From NCBI RefSeq assembly GCF_002879885.1, contig NZ_PNYA01000017.1, positions 1 to 64,000 of the forward strand: 64,000 nt of DNA. The letters run 5' to 3'. The notes beneath the pieces are model-generated. The model made no database searches. It was not told where the DNA came from and saw only the letters and a list, made by a program, of their open reading frames with translations. Position numbers and translations under genes: made by a program. Shown piece after piece: positions 16,463 to 24,843 of the stretch (position 1 is the first letter of the stretch; each line of letters begins with the position of its first letter). This stretch comes from Trinickia dabaoshanensis (GTDB lineage Bacteria > Pseudomonadota > Gammaproteobacteria > Burkholderiales > Burkholderiaceae).

Positions 16463-17005
16463 ATGTCCCATTCCGATCGAGAAATCGACACAGAACGCCT
16501 CATGCTGCGGCTACCGAGCCGCGAGCACTTCGAACGCAGCGTCGCGATGTGGTCCGATGCCGAGGTGACGCGTTTTATCGGCGGCCGTTCGTTCACGCGC
16601 GAGGAAACGTGGGCACGGCTGCTGCGCTACGTCGGGCACTGGCAGATGCTCGATTACGGCTATTGGGTGGTACTCGAGCGCGAGACCGGCTCTTACATCG
16701 GCGAAGTGGGTTTCGCCGACTATCACCGCGATCTAGGTCCGACGTCCAGCGGCGCACCGGAGGCGGGCTGGGCGCTCGTGCCGCGCGTGCACGGCAAGGG
16801 GTATGCGACCGAAGCGGTGCGCGCCGCGACACGCTGGGCCGACCGCCGCTGGCCGAACGGCCGGACCATTTGCATGATCGATCCGCAGAACGCGCTATCG
16901 CTGCGTGTGGCCGAGAAGTGCGGTTATGCACCCGTGCGGCGCGCGACGTATCGCGGCGTTGAATCGACGATTTGCGAGCGGGTGGGTGGGGCGGTTTTGC
17001 GGTGA
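16463..17005 (+). CDS. GNAT-family N-acetyltransferase (RimJ/RimL type)
   Basis: The 180-residue protein opens with the DTERLMLRLPSREHFE strand-helix of RimJ/RimL-like acetyltransferases. It has the acetyl-CoA loop region VPRVHGKGYATEAVRAATRW (Q/R-x-x-G-x-G/A type) and the late pattern ALSLRVAEKCGY. Such enzymes acetylate protein N termini or small amines; the substrate is not predictable. It stands alone, 80 bases after dbpA. Confidence 0.88.
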   Translation: MSHSDREIDTERLMLRLPSREHFERSVAMWSDAEVTRFIGGRSFTREETWARLLRYVGHWQMLDYGYWVVLERETGSYIGEVGFADYHRDLGPTSSGAPEAGWALVPRVHGKGYATEAVRAATRWADRRWPNGRTICMIDPQNALSLRVAEKCGYAPVRRATYRGVESTICERVGGAVLR

Positions 17006-17067
17006 GGTAAAGGCGAAATCAATTGTCGTTTCTCGGCTCACTTACGACCCGTGAAACCGCGCGGCAC

Positions 17068-18236
17068 TCAGAGTGCGAGATTCGGCAGCCGCCGGCCGGA
17101 TAAAAGCGCAATGGCCGCAATATCGTCAAACGTGACCGCCACGCCGGCAATCGTGCCGGCCGCGTCGAGGTAGGGGTAGATCTTGCGCAAAAAGCACCGG
17201 TCGTGCTTGTCGTGAATGACTGCTTCTCGTGGCGCGCCGTCGTGAAGCACGCATTGGATGTGTTCGTAAAAGTCCCGGTCCCGGAATTTTGGAACGAGTT
17301 CGGCGATCTTTCGGCCGACGTCGGCGGGTATCAGAGGAAAGACGTCCTGCATCGACGGCGTGAACCATCGGAGCTTCAAATCGAGATCGAGAAAGACGGC
17401 CATCACCACGCCGCAGAGCAAGACGCGATTTTGCATCGCGAGCTGCGCGATGTTCTGCTGCAACTCGGCGTTCGCCCGGTTTAGGTCTTCGTTGCTGTCG
17501 TTGAGTTGCTCGTTGGACGCTTTCAGTTCTTCGTTGAGTGCTTGCAGTTCTTCGGGCGACGCATCGAGTTCCTCGCGCGACATCCTGGCTTCACCCTCCC
17601 AGTCGATGCCCGTGGCGAGGCCCAGATCGTCGTGAAGGAGAGAGGAGCCGTCCGGACCGAGCGCATCGGGCGCATCCATTTCCCGGATGAACGAAACCAA
17701 CATACGATCCCACGCGCTGCTGCCGGACATTTGCAGCGGGGTGAGCCGCACGCTTACCGGGGCACCGCCGGAGTGGTCGAGCAGGTCGTTCACGGTCATC
17801 GGCTCGTGGGTCTCCCGCACGTGATCGATGCAATGCCGAAGCCGCGCCGTCCATTCCCGCGGCACGAGATCGATCAACTTGAGGGAAGGCTCGCCCGCCG
17901 GCAGACTGAGCAGGGTTCGAGCGGATAGGCCTCGCTTTTGCCGAGGAAAAGTAATCCGCCGTCGCGCAAGGCGCTATGCAGAAGGAACAGGATGTCTTTG
18001 ACCGTCTCGTGCTCTAGGTAGATGAACAGATTGCGGCAGGTGATGAGATCCAAGCCGGAGAACGGCGGATCGCAGAGCAGGTCCTGCGGGACGAATACCA
18101 GCTTTTCGCCTGAATTTAGGATCGGACTGATAGATTGGCCTGAACCGTGATTTTCCTCCGCGCGGGAGAATCGTTGTACAGGGCGTAACGCGCTGTTCTT
18201 GACGTACTGCTGCTGAGCCGGGGCCGCTGTGGGCAC
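17068..18236 (-). pseudogene. Decayed CheR methyltransferase-PAS fusion gene
   Basis: Two pieces of one gene lie in different frames. The 5' piece (17874-18236) encodes the C-terminal half of a CheR methyltransferase: LVFVPQDLLCDPPFSGLDLI, TCRNLFIYL and GGLLFLGKSE. The 3' piece (17068-17877 plus upstream sequence in frame) encodes a region with a coiled coil (PEELQALNEELKASNEQLND) and a PAS-like domain (LRWFTPSMQDVFPLI). Full-length relatives are CheB-CheR-PAS-kinase chemotaxis-like fusions above 900 residues. Here the CheB part, the first half of CheR and any kinase are gone, and a frame break joins GKSEA to the linker. It is a dead remnant. Confidence 0.85.
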
Positions 18237-18304
18237 GACCGTCGGGCAACGGCGCCGTCTGTCAGCATTGCCGCCACTCGCGCGCCGATGTCGTGTTCGA
18301 CTCC

Positions 18305-19321
18305 CTAGTTGTCCTGGCCCGACACCGTTCCGGTCTCGGAACCGTCGACAGGTAGCGTTAACGCTTCGACGCGTCTCATAGGGGTTCTATTGATCATCAG
18401 GCGAGTAACGTCGGGGCGGGAATAATGCCCGGCGGGATCGGCGGCGTTCTTCGACACGACGATGGCCGCAAGATCGATGTCCGCGTACAGAATGCCCTCG
18501 CTGTCCTCCGGCAGCTTCGAGACGAGCGCGCTCCCGTCGGGCCCGTAAATAATCGCATGACCACCGCCCACGTGGTTGAATCCGTGCTTCTCCGGTGTGT
18601 CGCATAGGTCGTCGATCATCGCTTGTGTTACGACAGCGCAGGGTGCCAGTACGAAGCACGATCCCTCGACCGCGTAGATTTTGCTCGCGGCATTGTTGAC
18701 TTCCCACCCGAGGGCGTGAGCGAACGGCTCATAGTTGGAAAAGCTCGGCCATGCCGCAACGTGCACTTGCTCGTTTTGCGCGTACATCGCGTATTTCGAC
18801 AGCGGCTGCAGATGCTCCCAGCAGCACAACGCACCCACACGTCCGAGGCCTTCGATCTGATGCACCGACAGATCCGATCCATCGCCTTCGCCGAACACGG
18901 CACGCTCCACATGAGTGGGGCGCAGCTTGCGGCGAGCGGCGATGGTCTCGCCGTCGGCGCCGATGATCCATTGCCCCATGTAAAGACTGCCGCCGCTTCG
19001 CTCGGAAACGCCGATGACCGCTGTGATGCCGGCCTGCCTGACTGCGGCGCGCAGCCGTAGGGCCTCCGGGCTGTCGTAGCTTAGCGAATTGTCGAAGTAT
19101 CGCTGAACGAAGCCACGGCTTACCTGCCAAGCATGCGCCCCCATCCAGATATGCCACGGATAGCCGGGCAGCCAGGTTTCCGGGAAGGCGACGAGCTTGG
19201 CGCCGTTCGCTGCAGCCTCGTTGATGAGCGCAATGGTCTTGTCGATGCCGGCTTCGAGGTCGAGCCAGATCGGGGCTGCCTGAACAACGGCGACTTTGTA
19301 TCGTGGATGAATGAGCGGCAC
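18305..19321 (-). CDS. Nitrilase (carbon-nitrogen hydrolase)
   Basis: A 338-residue nitrilase-superfamily enzyme with the Glu-Lys-Cys triad in place: FPETWLPGYPWHIW, RRKLRPTHVERAVFGEG and ALCCWEHLQPLSKY. The C-C-W-E-H context and length match true nitrilases that turn nitriles into carboxylic acids and ammonia; aryl- or arylaceto-nitriles are likely substrates but unproven. GTG 19321 is chosen for the AAGGGA upstream; an ATG at 19390 would add 23 residues overlapping the preceding hydrolase gene. It follows that hydrolase gene by 26 bases, probably in one operon. Confidence 0.88.
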   Translation of the reverse strand: MPLIHPRYKVAVVQAAPIWLDLEAGIDKTIALINEAAANGAKLVAFPETWLPGYPWHIWMGAHAWQVSRGFVQRYFDNSLSYDSPEALRLRAAVRQAGITAVIGVSERSGGSLYMGQWIIGADGETIAARRKLRPTHVERAVFGEGDGSDLSVHQIEGLGRVGALCCWEHLQPLSKYAMYAQNEQVHVAAWPSFSNYEPFAHALGWEVNNAASKIYAVEGSCFVLAPCAVVTQAMIDDLCDTPEKHGFNHVGGGHAIIYGPDGSALVSKLPEDSEGILYADIDLAAIVVSKNAADPAGHYSRPDVTRLMINRTPMRRVEALTLPVDGSETGTVSGQDN

Positions 19322-19347
19322 GGTGAATCCCTTGAAGGTCTCGATTC

Positions 19348-20139
19348 TTAGTCGGCAATCTGCATGAGCTTGCTCCTGGAACAGGCGCAACCGATCGCCT
19401 TCATTCCGTATCTGCGGCCGGGGCCAAGGACTTGCAGTGAGTGAGCGTGTCGGCGCACTTCCTCGGCGGCCAGCGGGCCTCCGTGGCCCATGTGGAAGCG
19501 TTGCATTCCCGCGTCGACCATGCCCATCAATTCCGCGCCGACAGCTTTCGGGTCGTCCTCGAAGGGAGGACGCATGGCGTGGGTCTTGCGCATGATTCCG
19601 CCAAGCAAGACGCCCGATGCGACCAAGTCGCCGACCAATGCGTCGCCACTGGTGAGTTCAACCGAGACCGAGCCTGCTGTGTGGCCGGGGGTGTGCCTTG
19701 CCCGGCCGTCGATTCCATAGCCGCTCAGATCGAAACTCGCGCTGTCCTGCAGCAGGATGTCGGGCGTGAAGGGCAGGTAGGGCTCACCAGGCACCCCGGA
19801 GCGCAAGAAGAGCGGTCCCCACCAATGGGCGACGCAGTACGTCATTTCCTTGCGCCGCTCGTAGTAGTCCAGATCTCCTGCATGGGCAAGGATCGGCGCG
19901 CCCGTGAGTTCACGTAGTCGGGCAGCCGATCCGGCATGGTCCGTATGGGCATGCGTGATGACGATCAAGGTGACGTCGCGAAAACCGCGGCCATTCTCTT
20001 TCAAGGCGCGCTCGATCTTCCCCTCGGACCCCGGCGTGCCGGTGTCGACGAGAACGCAGCCCGTTTCACCGATGACCAGGTGGCAATGGACCATGCCAAA
20101 TGGCAGGATCGGGATCGTAACGATTGACGGGGTACTCAA
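19348..20139 (-). CDS. Metallo-beta-lactamase-fold hydrolase
   Basis: A 263-residue MBL-fold protein with metal motif THAHTDHAGSAARL (H-x-H-x-D-H), ARHTPGHTAGSV, LVGDL and a late GHGGP histidine. These bind two metal ions and hydrolyse esters, lactones or thioesters. The start is TTG 20139, eight bases after AAAGGA; there is no earlier ATG in frame. It is first in a pair with the nitrilase and diverges from the LysR gene, suggesting LysR control. Substrate unknown. Confidence 0.88.
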   Translation of the reverse strand: MSTPSIVTIPILPFGMVHCHLVIGETGCVLVDTGTPGSEGKIERALKENGRGFRDVTLIVITHAHTDHAGSAARLRELTGAPILAHAGDLDYYERRKEMTYCVAHWWGPLFLRSGVPGEPYLPFTPDILLQDSASFDLSGYGIDGRARHTPGHTAGSVSVELTSGDALVGDLVASGVLLGGIMRKTHAMRPPFEDDPKAVGAELMGMVDAGMQRFHMGHGGPLAAEEVRRHAHSLQVLGPGRRYGMKAIGCACSRSKLMQIAD

Positions 20140-20241
20140 GATGTTTTTCCTTTGAAGCTGTTGATGGCGCCGCGCCTCATGAGTCGTGTCGATATTAGAC
20201 CCCCGTCACATATTTGATAATTGCGGCATCAGTAGCGACAG

Positions 20242-20260
20242 TCGATAATCGCGCTATCGA
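20242..20260. promoter_or_regulatory. Candidate LysR-type operator
   Basis: TCGATA-N7-TATCGA is a perfect inverted repeat, fitting the T-N11-A LysR pattern. It lies 13 bases before the lysR ATG and between the divergent hydrolase and lysR genes, the usual place for autoregulation and control of the divergent target. Confidence 0.5.
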
Positions 20261-20273
20261 ATTGGGAGAAGCA

Positions 20274-21197
20274 ATGGATCGACTGACGAGTCTCGGGGTG
20301 TTCGTCGCCGCGGTGGAAGAAGGCAGCTTTGCTGCCGCGGCGCGGCGGTTCGGGCTATCGGCGGCGATGGCCGGCAAGCACGTGAGCGCAATCGAGTCCG
20401 AACTGAATGCGCGGTTGCTCCAACGAACCACGCGCCGTCTGAGTTTGACCGACACGGGCCAGACTTACTATGAGCGCTGCAAGCAAATCCTCGAGGCGTT
20501 CGACGAGGCGAACCGGGAAGCGAGCGATTCGCAAGGTACCGCGCGCGGCGTTTTGCGCGTCGCGGCGCCCGTCACGTTCGGCGCGATGCATTTGGGAGAA
20601 GTGCTTGCCCGCTATGTGGAGGACCATCCGCAAGTGAACGTGGAAGTGCTTCTCGGAGACCGCTATGTCGACCTCATCGAAGCGGGTGTCGACGTTGCGA
20701 TCCGGATCGGGCGCCTTCAGGATCCAGCACTCGTGACACGCCGCCTTGCGCCGTGTCGAATGGTCGTGTGCGCCTCGCCCGCGTACCTCGAGCGGCATGG
20801 GGCGCCACGCAAGCCTGGCGACTTGCTGCGAGCGCCGCGACTCGCTTTCAGCGAGGCCGTGTCGGCCGGTGACTGGACGTTGTTCGACGCGAAAAACCGC
20901 GCGCATATCATCGACGGGCCTTGCAGGATCGCGGCCAACAACACGCAAATGCTTCTCGCCGCCGCGCTCGCCGGCGCCGGCATCGCGTACGGTCCAAGCT
21001 TCGTGTTCGGCGAGCACCTGCGTCGGGGCGAACTCGTGCCGCTGTTGCCGGCCTACCGTGCCACTGAGTTAGCGATCCAGGCGGTGTATCCGAGCGCGCG
21101 GCGCATACCGCTCAAAGTGCGCCGCTTTGTCGACTACCTCACGGAAGCGTTTGGCGATGAACCCCCTTGGGATCGAATGGCGAAGCTCCATCGCTAG
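20274..21197 (+). CDS. LysR-family transcriptional regulator
   Basis: A 307-residue regulator. The N terminus is a winged helix-turn-helix (VEEGSFAAAARRFGLSAAMA, then VSAIESELNARLLQRTTR), followed by a substrate-binding domain starting near GVLRVAAPVTFG. GGGAGAAGC precedes ATG 20274. It diverges from the MBL hydrolase-nitrilase pair and is convergent with the NIPSNAP gene, so the pair is the likely target. The effector is unknown. Confidence 0.92.
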   Translation: MDRLTSLGVFVAAVEEGSFAAAARRFGLSAAMAGKHVSAIESELNARLLQRTTRRLSLTDTGQTYYERCKQILEAFDEANREASDSQGTARGVLRVAAPVTFGAMHLGEVLARYVEDHPQVNVEVLLGDRYVDLIEAGVDVAIRIGRLQDPALVTRRLAPCRMVVCASPAYLERHGAPRKPGDLLRAPRLAFSEAVSAGDWTLFDAKNRAHIIDGPCRIAANNTQMLLAAALAGAGIAYGPSFVFGEHLRRGELVPLLPAYRATELAIQAVYPSARRIPLKVRRFVDYLTEAFGDEPPWDRMAKLHR

Positions 21198-21208
21198 CGC
21201 CTGCTAAT

Positions 21209-21823
21209 TCAGCGCATCGGCGACCACGCATCAGGCAGGCAGATCGTCGAGGTCGCCTTCTCGATCTGCTGAGGGCCGCCGACAGGCGGCCATAACCCTG
21301 CTGCATAGTGATGCGCCCGTAACGCCATACGCTCCGCCAAGCTGGAAAATCCCCAGATGTGGGCAATGCGAGGTGGGCCGTCGAGTGCGTACATGTTTGC
21401 GACCAAATGCGAGGTGTAAGCCTTGGCCGGGCCGATGGCTTTCTCCCAGGCAGCGATGGTTGGCGCGATTCCACCGGATTTCAACCAGTAACGGCGAAAC
21501 TCATAAAATTCGCCAAATTTCGTCGGTTCGACGTCTGGCAAAAATGGAAACAACCTATAGGTTTCCGTGTCTATCCGGACGTGCGGGTTGCCGGTATGAA
21601 ATGGCCGCTCGTCCATATAAGTCCGCTCACGTTCATGCCGGAGTTCGTCCATGGTCTCGAACTTGCGCAGGACGATGATGCTCCCGAGCTCGCCGATTTC
21701 CGTTCGCCATGATCCAAGAAGGATACCCTTCGCGCTGGTATCCGACAGCCAGCGCCGGGCGCCATCGGATATGGCGTCCTGTTCGAGAAGTGAACACGAA
21801 AGCGTGGTTAGCTCATACAACAT
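21209..21823 (-). CDS. NIPSNAP-family protein
   Basis: A 204-residue protein with two ferredoxin-like repeats typical of NIPSNAP proteins: MLYELTTLSCSLLEQDAIS at the start and VRIDTETYRLFPFLP in the second half, plus GEFYEFRRYWLKSGG. ATG 21823 is chosen because AAGGAGATTGAA lies just before it. NIPSNAP proteins often accompany catabolic enzymes of unusual substrates, but their biochemical activity is poorly defined. It lies between the LysR gene and an esterase gene, on the same strand as the esterase (86 bases apart). Confidence 0.85.
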   Translation of the reverse strand: MLYELTTLSCSLLEQDAISDGARRWLSDTSAKGILLGSWRTEIGELGSIIVLRKFETMDELRHERERTYMDERPFHTGNPHVRIDTETYRLFPFLPDVEPTKFGEFYEFRRYWLKSGGIAPTIAAWEKAIGPAKAYTSHLVANMYALDGPPRIAHIWGFSSLAERMALRAHHYAAGLWPPVGGPQQIEKATSTICLPDAWSPMR

Positions 21824-21909
21824 TTCAATCTCCTTGATCTGTCCGGTAAGTCGTTCCTGTTCGATCTCCCACAGCGCATAATCCATGCGAGCTGACAGGC
21901 CCAGGACGA

Positions 21910-22869
21910 TCAGGCATCGGTTACTAGCAGATTATTGAACCGGAGCCACGAGATAAATAATTTCGGCCACGCATGCACCGGGGTGCCGGGCTGACCCATG
22001 CCCCAACCATGCCCGCCTGCCTGGAAAACGTGCAGTTCAGACGGGATGTCGTTCTTCCGCAAGGCATTGAACATCAGCAAACTGTTGTCGATCGGGGAGA
22101 CGGGATCGTCTTTCGCTTGTGCAAGAAATATCGGGCAGGTGCTCGGACTGACGTGCTGGTCTACCGACAATTCTGCGCTTCGTTCAAGATCCGGATGTCG
22201 GCCGACGAGCTGACGTCGCGTTTCCGTCCTGTCAAACGGAGGCATCAGACTCAACACTGGATAGATGAGGCCGGCGAAATCCGGCGTCGGCGACGTCCTG
22301 TCCGTTTCATCGACCTTCGGATATCGTTCAGTTGCGCCCGACACGGCCGTCATGCCTGACAGGTGCCCTCCCGCGGAGAAGCCAATCAAACCGATGCGAT
22401 TGGGATCGACGCCATAAGACGAAGCGGTCGATCGAAGAATGCGCATCGCGCGCTGGCCGTCTTGCAAAGGTGCCATTGGACTCCATCCATCGCGCGGCAA
22501 TCGATAGACCAGTTCGAAAGCGACTATCCCCACCGACTGTAGCCAGAGACAAGCCGGCGTACTTTCTGCGCCGAGTTCGATGTGGGTATATCCGCCACCT
22601 GCAACGACCAGAACCGCGGTGCCGTTCGGGCGTTTCGGCACATAGACGTTTAGTCTCGGTCGGGACACGTTCGTTACTGCGCCCTTGCCATCGAGCCTTT
22701 CGGGACCACCGGGGCCCGGGCCACCCGGGATGCGATCCGTGGGCCACAGGTCAATTGCCCCAGCCGTGCCCGCCGCGGATATCGGCTCGAAGTGTTTCGT
22801 ACCCGCCAAGGCAAGCGATGCAGCACTTGACAGGCCTGCGCCAAGTAACCGCCGGCGGCTTTTGTCCAT
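21910..22869 (-). CDS. Exported alpha/beta-hydrolase esterase (acetyl-xylan-esterase-like)
   Basis: A 319-residue protein with a Tat-like leader (KSRRRLLGAGLSSAASLAL) and an alpha/beta-hydrolase domain. It has the oxyanion-type block VLVVAGGGYTHIE, nucleophile elbow GFSAGGH, an acid in AKDDPVS and the catalytic histidine in GGHGWG. It resembles secreted carbohydrate or small-ester deacetylases (BD-FAE/Axe group). It lies just upstream of the NIPSNAP gene on the same strand. Confidence 0.88.
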   Translation of the reverse strand: MDKSRRRLLGAGLSSAASLALAGTKHFEPISAAGTAGAIDLWPTDRIPGGPGPGGPERLDGKGAVTNVSRPRLNVYVPKRPNGTAVLVVAGGGYTHIELGAESTPACLWLQSVGIVAFELVYRLPRDGWSPMAPLQDGQRAMRILRSTASSYGVDPNRIGLIGFSAGGHLSGMTAVSGATERYPKVDETDRTSPTPDFAGLIYPVLSLMPPFDRTETRRQLVGRHPDLERSAELSVDQHVSPSTCPIFLAQAKDDPVSPIDNSLLMFNALRKNDIPSELHVFQAGGHGWGMGQPGTPVHAWPKLFISWLRFNNLLVTDA

Positions 22870-22931
22870 TTCTCAACCTCACGGTTTTGCGCATCGGAAC
22901 CGCGTTATGCGGCGTTTGAAAGAACTGAAGG

Positions 22932-23342
22932 CTATGTCGCAAATGCGCTCCCGCTGCTTCGGGCATCGTACGACGCCTGGGCGACAGCGATGCGCCCGAG
23001 GTTCTCGAAAGCCCACTCACCCAGGACCTTGACCGGTTCCGCCAGGGATCTACCGACGTCCGTCAGTTCGTAATCGACCCGAGGCGGGATGGAGGGCGTG
23101 ACAGTTCGCGTGACGAGGCCGTCACGTTCCATGTTTCGCAGCGTGAGCGTGAGCATTCGTTGGGAAATACCGTCAATCTCGCGCTTGAGCTCGTTGAACC
23201 GGTGTCCGCGCTTGCGCAGCACGATGATGACCATCACGGTCCATTTGTCGCCGATGCGGCCGATGATCTGCGAGACCTTGAGGCAGGCACCAGCCTGGCG
23301 AGGAACGGGCGCGTCTTCGAGAGCTTTATCAGTCACATTCAT
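22932..23342 (-). CDS. HxlR-family transcriptional regulator
   Basis: A 136-residue single-domain winged-helix protein. The HxlR pattern is clear: IGDKWTVMVIIVLRKRGHRF, NELKREIDGISQRMLTLTLR, and ERDGLVTR followed by PRVDYELTDVG. Such regulators often sense reactive electrophiles or quinones and control an adjacent divergent gene, here the extradiol dioxygenase, with 148 bases between the two starts. Confidence 0.92.
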   Translation of the reverse strand: MNVTDKALEDAPVPRQAGACLKVSQIIGRIGDKWTVMVIIVLRKRGHRFNELKREIDGISQRMLTLTLRNMERDGLVTRTVTPSIPPRVDYELTDVGRSLAEPVKVLGEWAFENLGRIAVAQASYDARSSGSAFAT

Positions 23343-23490
23343 GTGCCTTAGGTATCAAATCTGTGCGTTCTTGCGGGGCGATCGGGGCAGGCAGATACTT
23401 TAGCCTGATTATCAACAGGAGCCAGGAACCCGTGAACCTTCTGCCTATCGACAGCAGCAGGCCCACCAGTCCGATACGCTCGTCCGCGAA

Positions 23491-24333
23491 GTGACCCAGA
23501 TGCACCATCGACTACCGACATACTTCCTCTCCCATGGTGGCGGGCCTTGGCCATGGATGAAAGATTTTCGGCCCGGCGTGTATGACCAGCTTGAAAAATC
23601 GCTCCACGATGTCCGCAAGGAACTCGGTGAACTGCCGCGCGCTGTCTTGATGATCTCCGGACATTGGGAGGCGGACCGGTTTTGGCTGTCTTCTGCCAGC
23701 CATCCATCGATGCACTACGATTATGTCGGGTTTCCCGAACACACCTACCGCATCCGTTACGATGCGCCCGGCGAGCCGGAACTGGCAGAGACGGTACGTG
23801 CCATTCTCGAACGCGGTGGCATGCCGTCCGGGCTCGACCCCAGGCGCGGCTATGATCACGGCACGTTCTCGCTGATGCACGTCTTATATCCCGAGGCTCA
23901 GGTGCCTTTGGTGCAGCTCTCGATGAAAGCGGACTTCGATCCGGCTGAGCACATCCGGGTCGGTGAACTGATTGCTCCATTGCGCGACCAGGGTGTGCTG
24001 ATCGTCGGTAGCGGTTTTAGCTTTCACGACACCCGGAGCATTCTCAGCGGGGCTGGGGTGGTTGCTTCCGCAACGTTCGATCAATGGCTTGATGAGACGC
24101 TGGTCCATTCAAAGCCGCCGGAACGCAGGCGTCGTTTGATGGACTGGTCGAACGCGCCGGCGGCGCGTGCCGCCCATCCTCGCGAAGACCATTTGATCCC
24201 GCTTATGGTCGCGGTCGGCGCCGCTGGCGACGATGCCGGCACCCGGGTCTATCACGAGCGCGCCTTCATGGGCGCCATAACTGCTTCGAGCTACCGCTTC
24301 GGCGAGGCTCCGGTCGCAGTGTCAATTAGCTGA
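23491..24333 (+). CDS. DODA/LigB-type extradiol dioxygenase (YgiD-like)
   Basis: A 280-residue class III extradiol dioxygenase family protein. Metal-ligand histidines are visible in LSHGGGPW, SGHWEA and GYDHGTFSLM, and SGFSFHDTRS lies near the active site, as in 4,5-DOPA dioxygenases such as YgiD. It may open the ring of a catechol. The start is GTG 23491 or ATG 23500; neither has a strong ribosome site. The stop codon lies inside a nine-base-pair hairpin (24316-24339) that begins the tandem repeat region. It is divergent from HxlR, its likely regulator. Confidence 0.88.
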   Translation: MTQMHHRLPTYFLSHGGGPWPWMKDFRPGVYDQLEKSLHDVRKELGELPRAVLMISGHWEADRFWLSSASHPSMHYDYVGFPEHTYRIRYDAPGEPELAETVRAILERGGMPSGLDPRRGYDHGTFSLMHVLYPEAQVPLVQLSMKADFDPAEHIRVGELIAPLRDQGVLIVGSGFSFHDTRSILSGAGVVASATFDQWLDETLVHSKPPERRRRLMDWSNAPAARAAHPREDHLIPLMVAVGAAGDDAGTRVYHERAFMGAITASSYRFGEAPVAVSIS

Positions 24334-24370
24334 CACTGCGCAGGCACCTTGCTTCCTGGGCGTAATAATG

Positions 24371-24400
24371 AAAAAAGGCCAGCTAAAGCTGACTTTTTTA
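24371..24400 (-). terminator. tRNA-Leu-type terminator, outer copy
   Basis: On the minus strand an A-rich lead, a stem closing on GCTGGCC with a TTTA loop, and six T's form a rho-independent terminator. It sits directly after the tRNA-Leu-like fossil (24408-24514). Confidence 0.6.
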
Positions 24401-24407
24401 AAATACT

Positions 24408-24514
24408 TGGTGCCCAGGAGAGGACTCGGTCACACTCGCGCGACCCCGGCTGCGCTTGCAAGCGCAGCCTTTCGAGTCCCCACGCAAAGTGCGCAGGCAC
24501 TTTGCTTCCTGGGC
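24408..24514 (-). pseudogene. tRNA-Leu-like fossil or structured RNA element
   Basis: Read on the minus strand the 107 bases begin GCCCAGG and end CCTGGGCACCA, the acceptor ends of the tRNA-Leu at 40471-40557. The inside is unrelated to a tRNA body: a nine-pair hairpin GCAAAGTGC-CTGC-GCACTTTGC, then a GGACTCG/CGAGTCC stem enclosing a perfect 22-base palindrome (plus strand 24448-24469). A tRNA terminator follows. It cannot be a working tRNA, since no anticodon arm is visible. It may be a degenerate tRNA, a structured RNA processed like one, or a repeat element inserted in a tRNA copy. Confidence 0.55.
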
Positions 24515-24523
24515 TGAAAAATG

Positions 24524-24552
24524 AAAAAAGGCCAGCTAAAGCTGACCTTTTT
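24524..24552 (-). terminator. Native terminator of tRNA-Leu, separated from it by the element
   Basis: On the minus strand GGTCAGC-TTTA-GCTGGCC followed by six T's, 8 bases past the left tRNA-end copy (24561-24583). Before integration it would have followed the intact tRNA-Leu gene. Confidence 0.7.
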
Positions 24553-24560
24553 AAAATACT

Positions 24561-24583
24561 TGGTGCCAGGAGAGGACTCGAAC
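24561..24583. other. attL: duplicated 3' end of tRNA-Leu
   Basis: The 23 bases match the 3' end of tRNA-Leu (40471-40494) except that one C of the CCC run is missing. Chromosomal terminator sequence lies to the left and element DNA to the right, so this is the left junction of the integrated element. Confidence 0.85.
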
Positions 24584-24632
24584 ATGTTTGGGAACGGCCT
24601 ATCTGTAAGGGGTTCGTACGCCTGGACAATAA

Positions 24633-24658
24633 GTTATACGTATGGCTATACGCAAAAA
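24633..24658 (+). repeat. Left arm-type integrase site
   Basis: GTTATACG, four bases, then GCTATACGCAAAAA. The same pattern occurs in the same orientation at 40326-40351 near the other end, differing only in the four-base spacer. Each copy holds two tandem TATACG half-sites, as expected for integrase arm-binding DNA. The following 24659-24843 shows no convincing gene. Confidence 0.65.
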
Positions 24659-24843
24659 ATGGGGATCGCCAATTGCATGGAACTATCGTAAGGGGCGCGA
24701 GCAGAGGTTGCTCGCGATGCCCGACGTATGTGCCGCCGTCCCGTCCTGCGCCGTTCTGGCGCGTCTATGGGGCATCTGCGAGACGGTCGCCGCCGCATCA
24801 TGCATACAATCAAACGACGACCGCTTTATGCCGCTTGAGACGG

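Larger units (their letters stand above)
24338..24583. repeat. Two diverged tandem copies of a tRNA-Leu downstream unit
   Basis: Two imperfect direct copies with a 153-base period (starting 24338 and 24491, both with GCGCAGGCAC) share TTGCTTCCTGGGC, a run of A, GGCCAGCTAAAGCTGAC, a T run, AAAATACTTGGTGCC and AGGAGAGGACTCG. On the minus strand each copy reads as a tRNA-Leu 3' end, then a terminator, then GCCCAGGAAGCAA. The second copy is the attachment site of the element; the first marks an older duplication or integration scar. No protein gene lies here. Confidence 0.8.

Noticed and set aside
15315-16463. 382-residue minus-strand open frame over dbpA
   Set aside because: Shadow of a clearly real helicase gene.
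24338-24583. CRISPR-like repeat reading of the duplicated segment
   Set aside because: Only two long, diverged copies with tRNA terminator content; there are no short regular repeats with spacers, and no cas genes.
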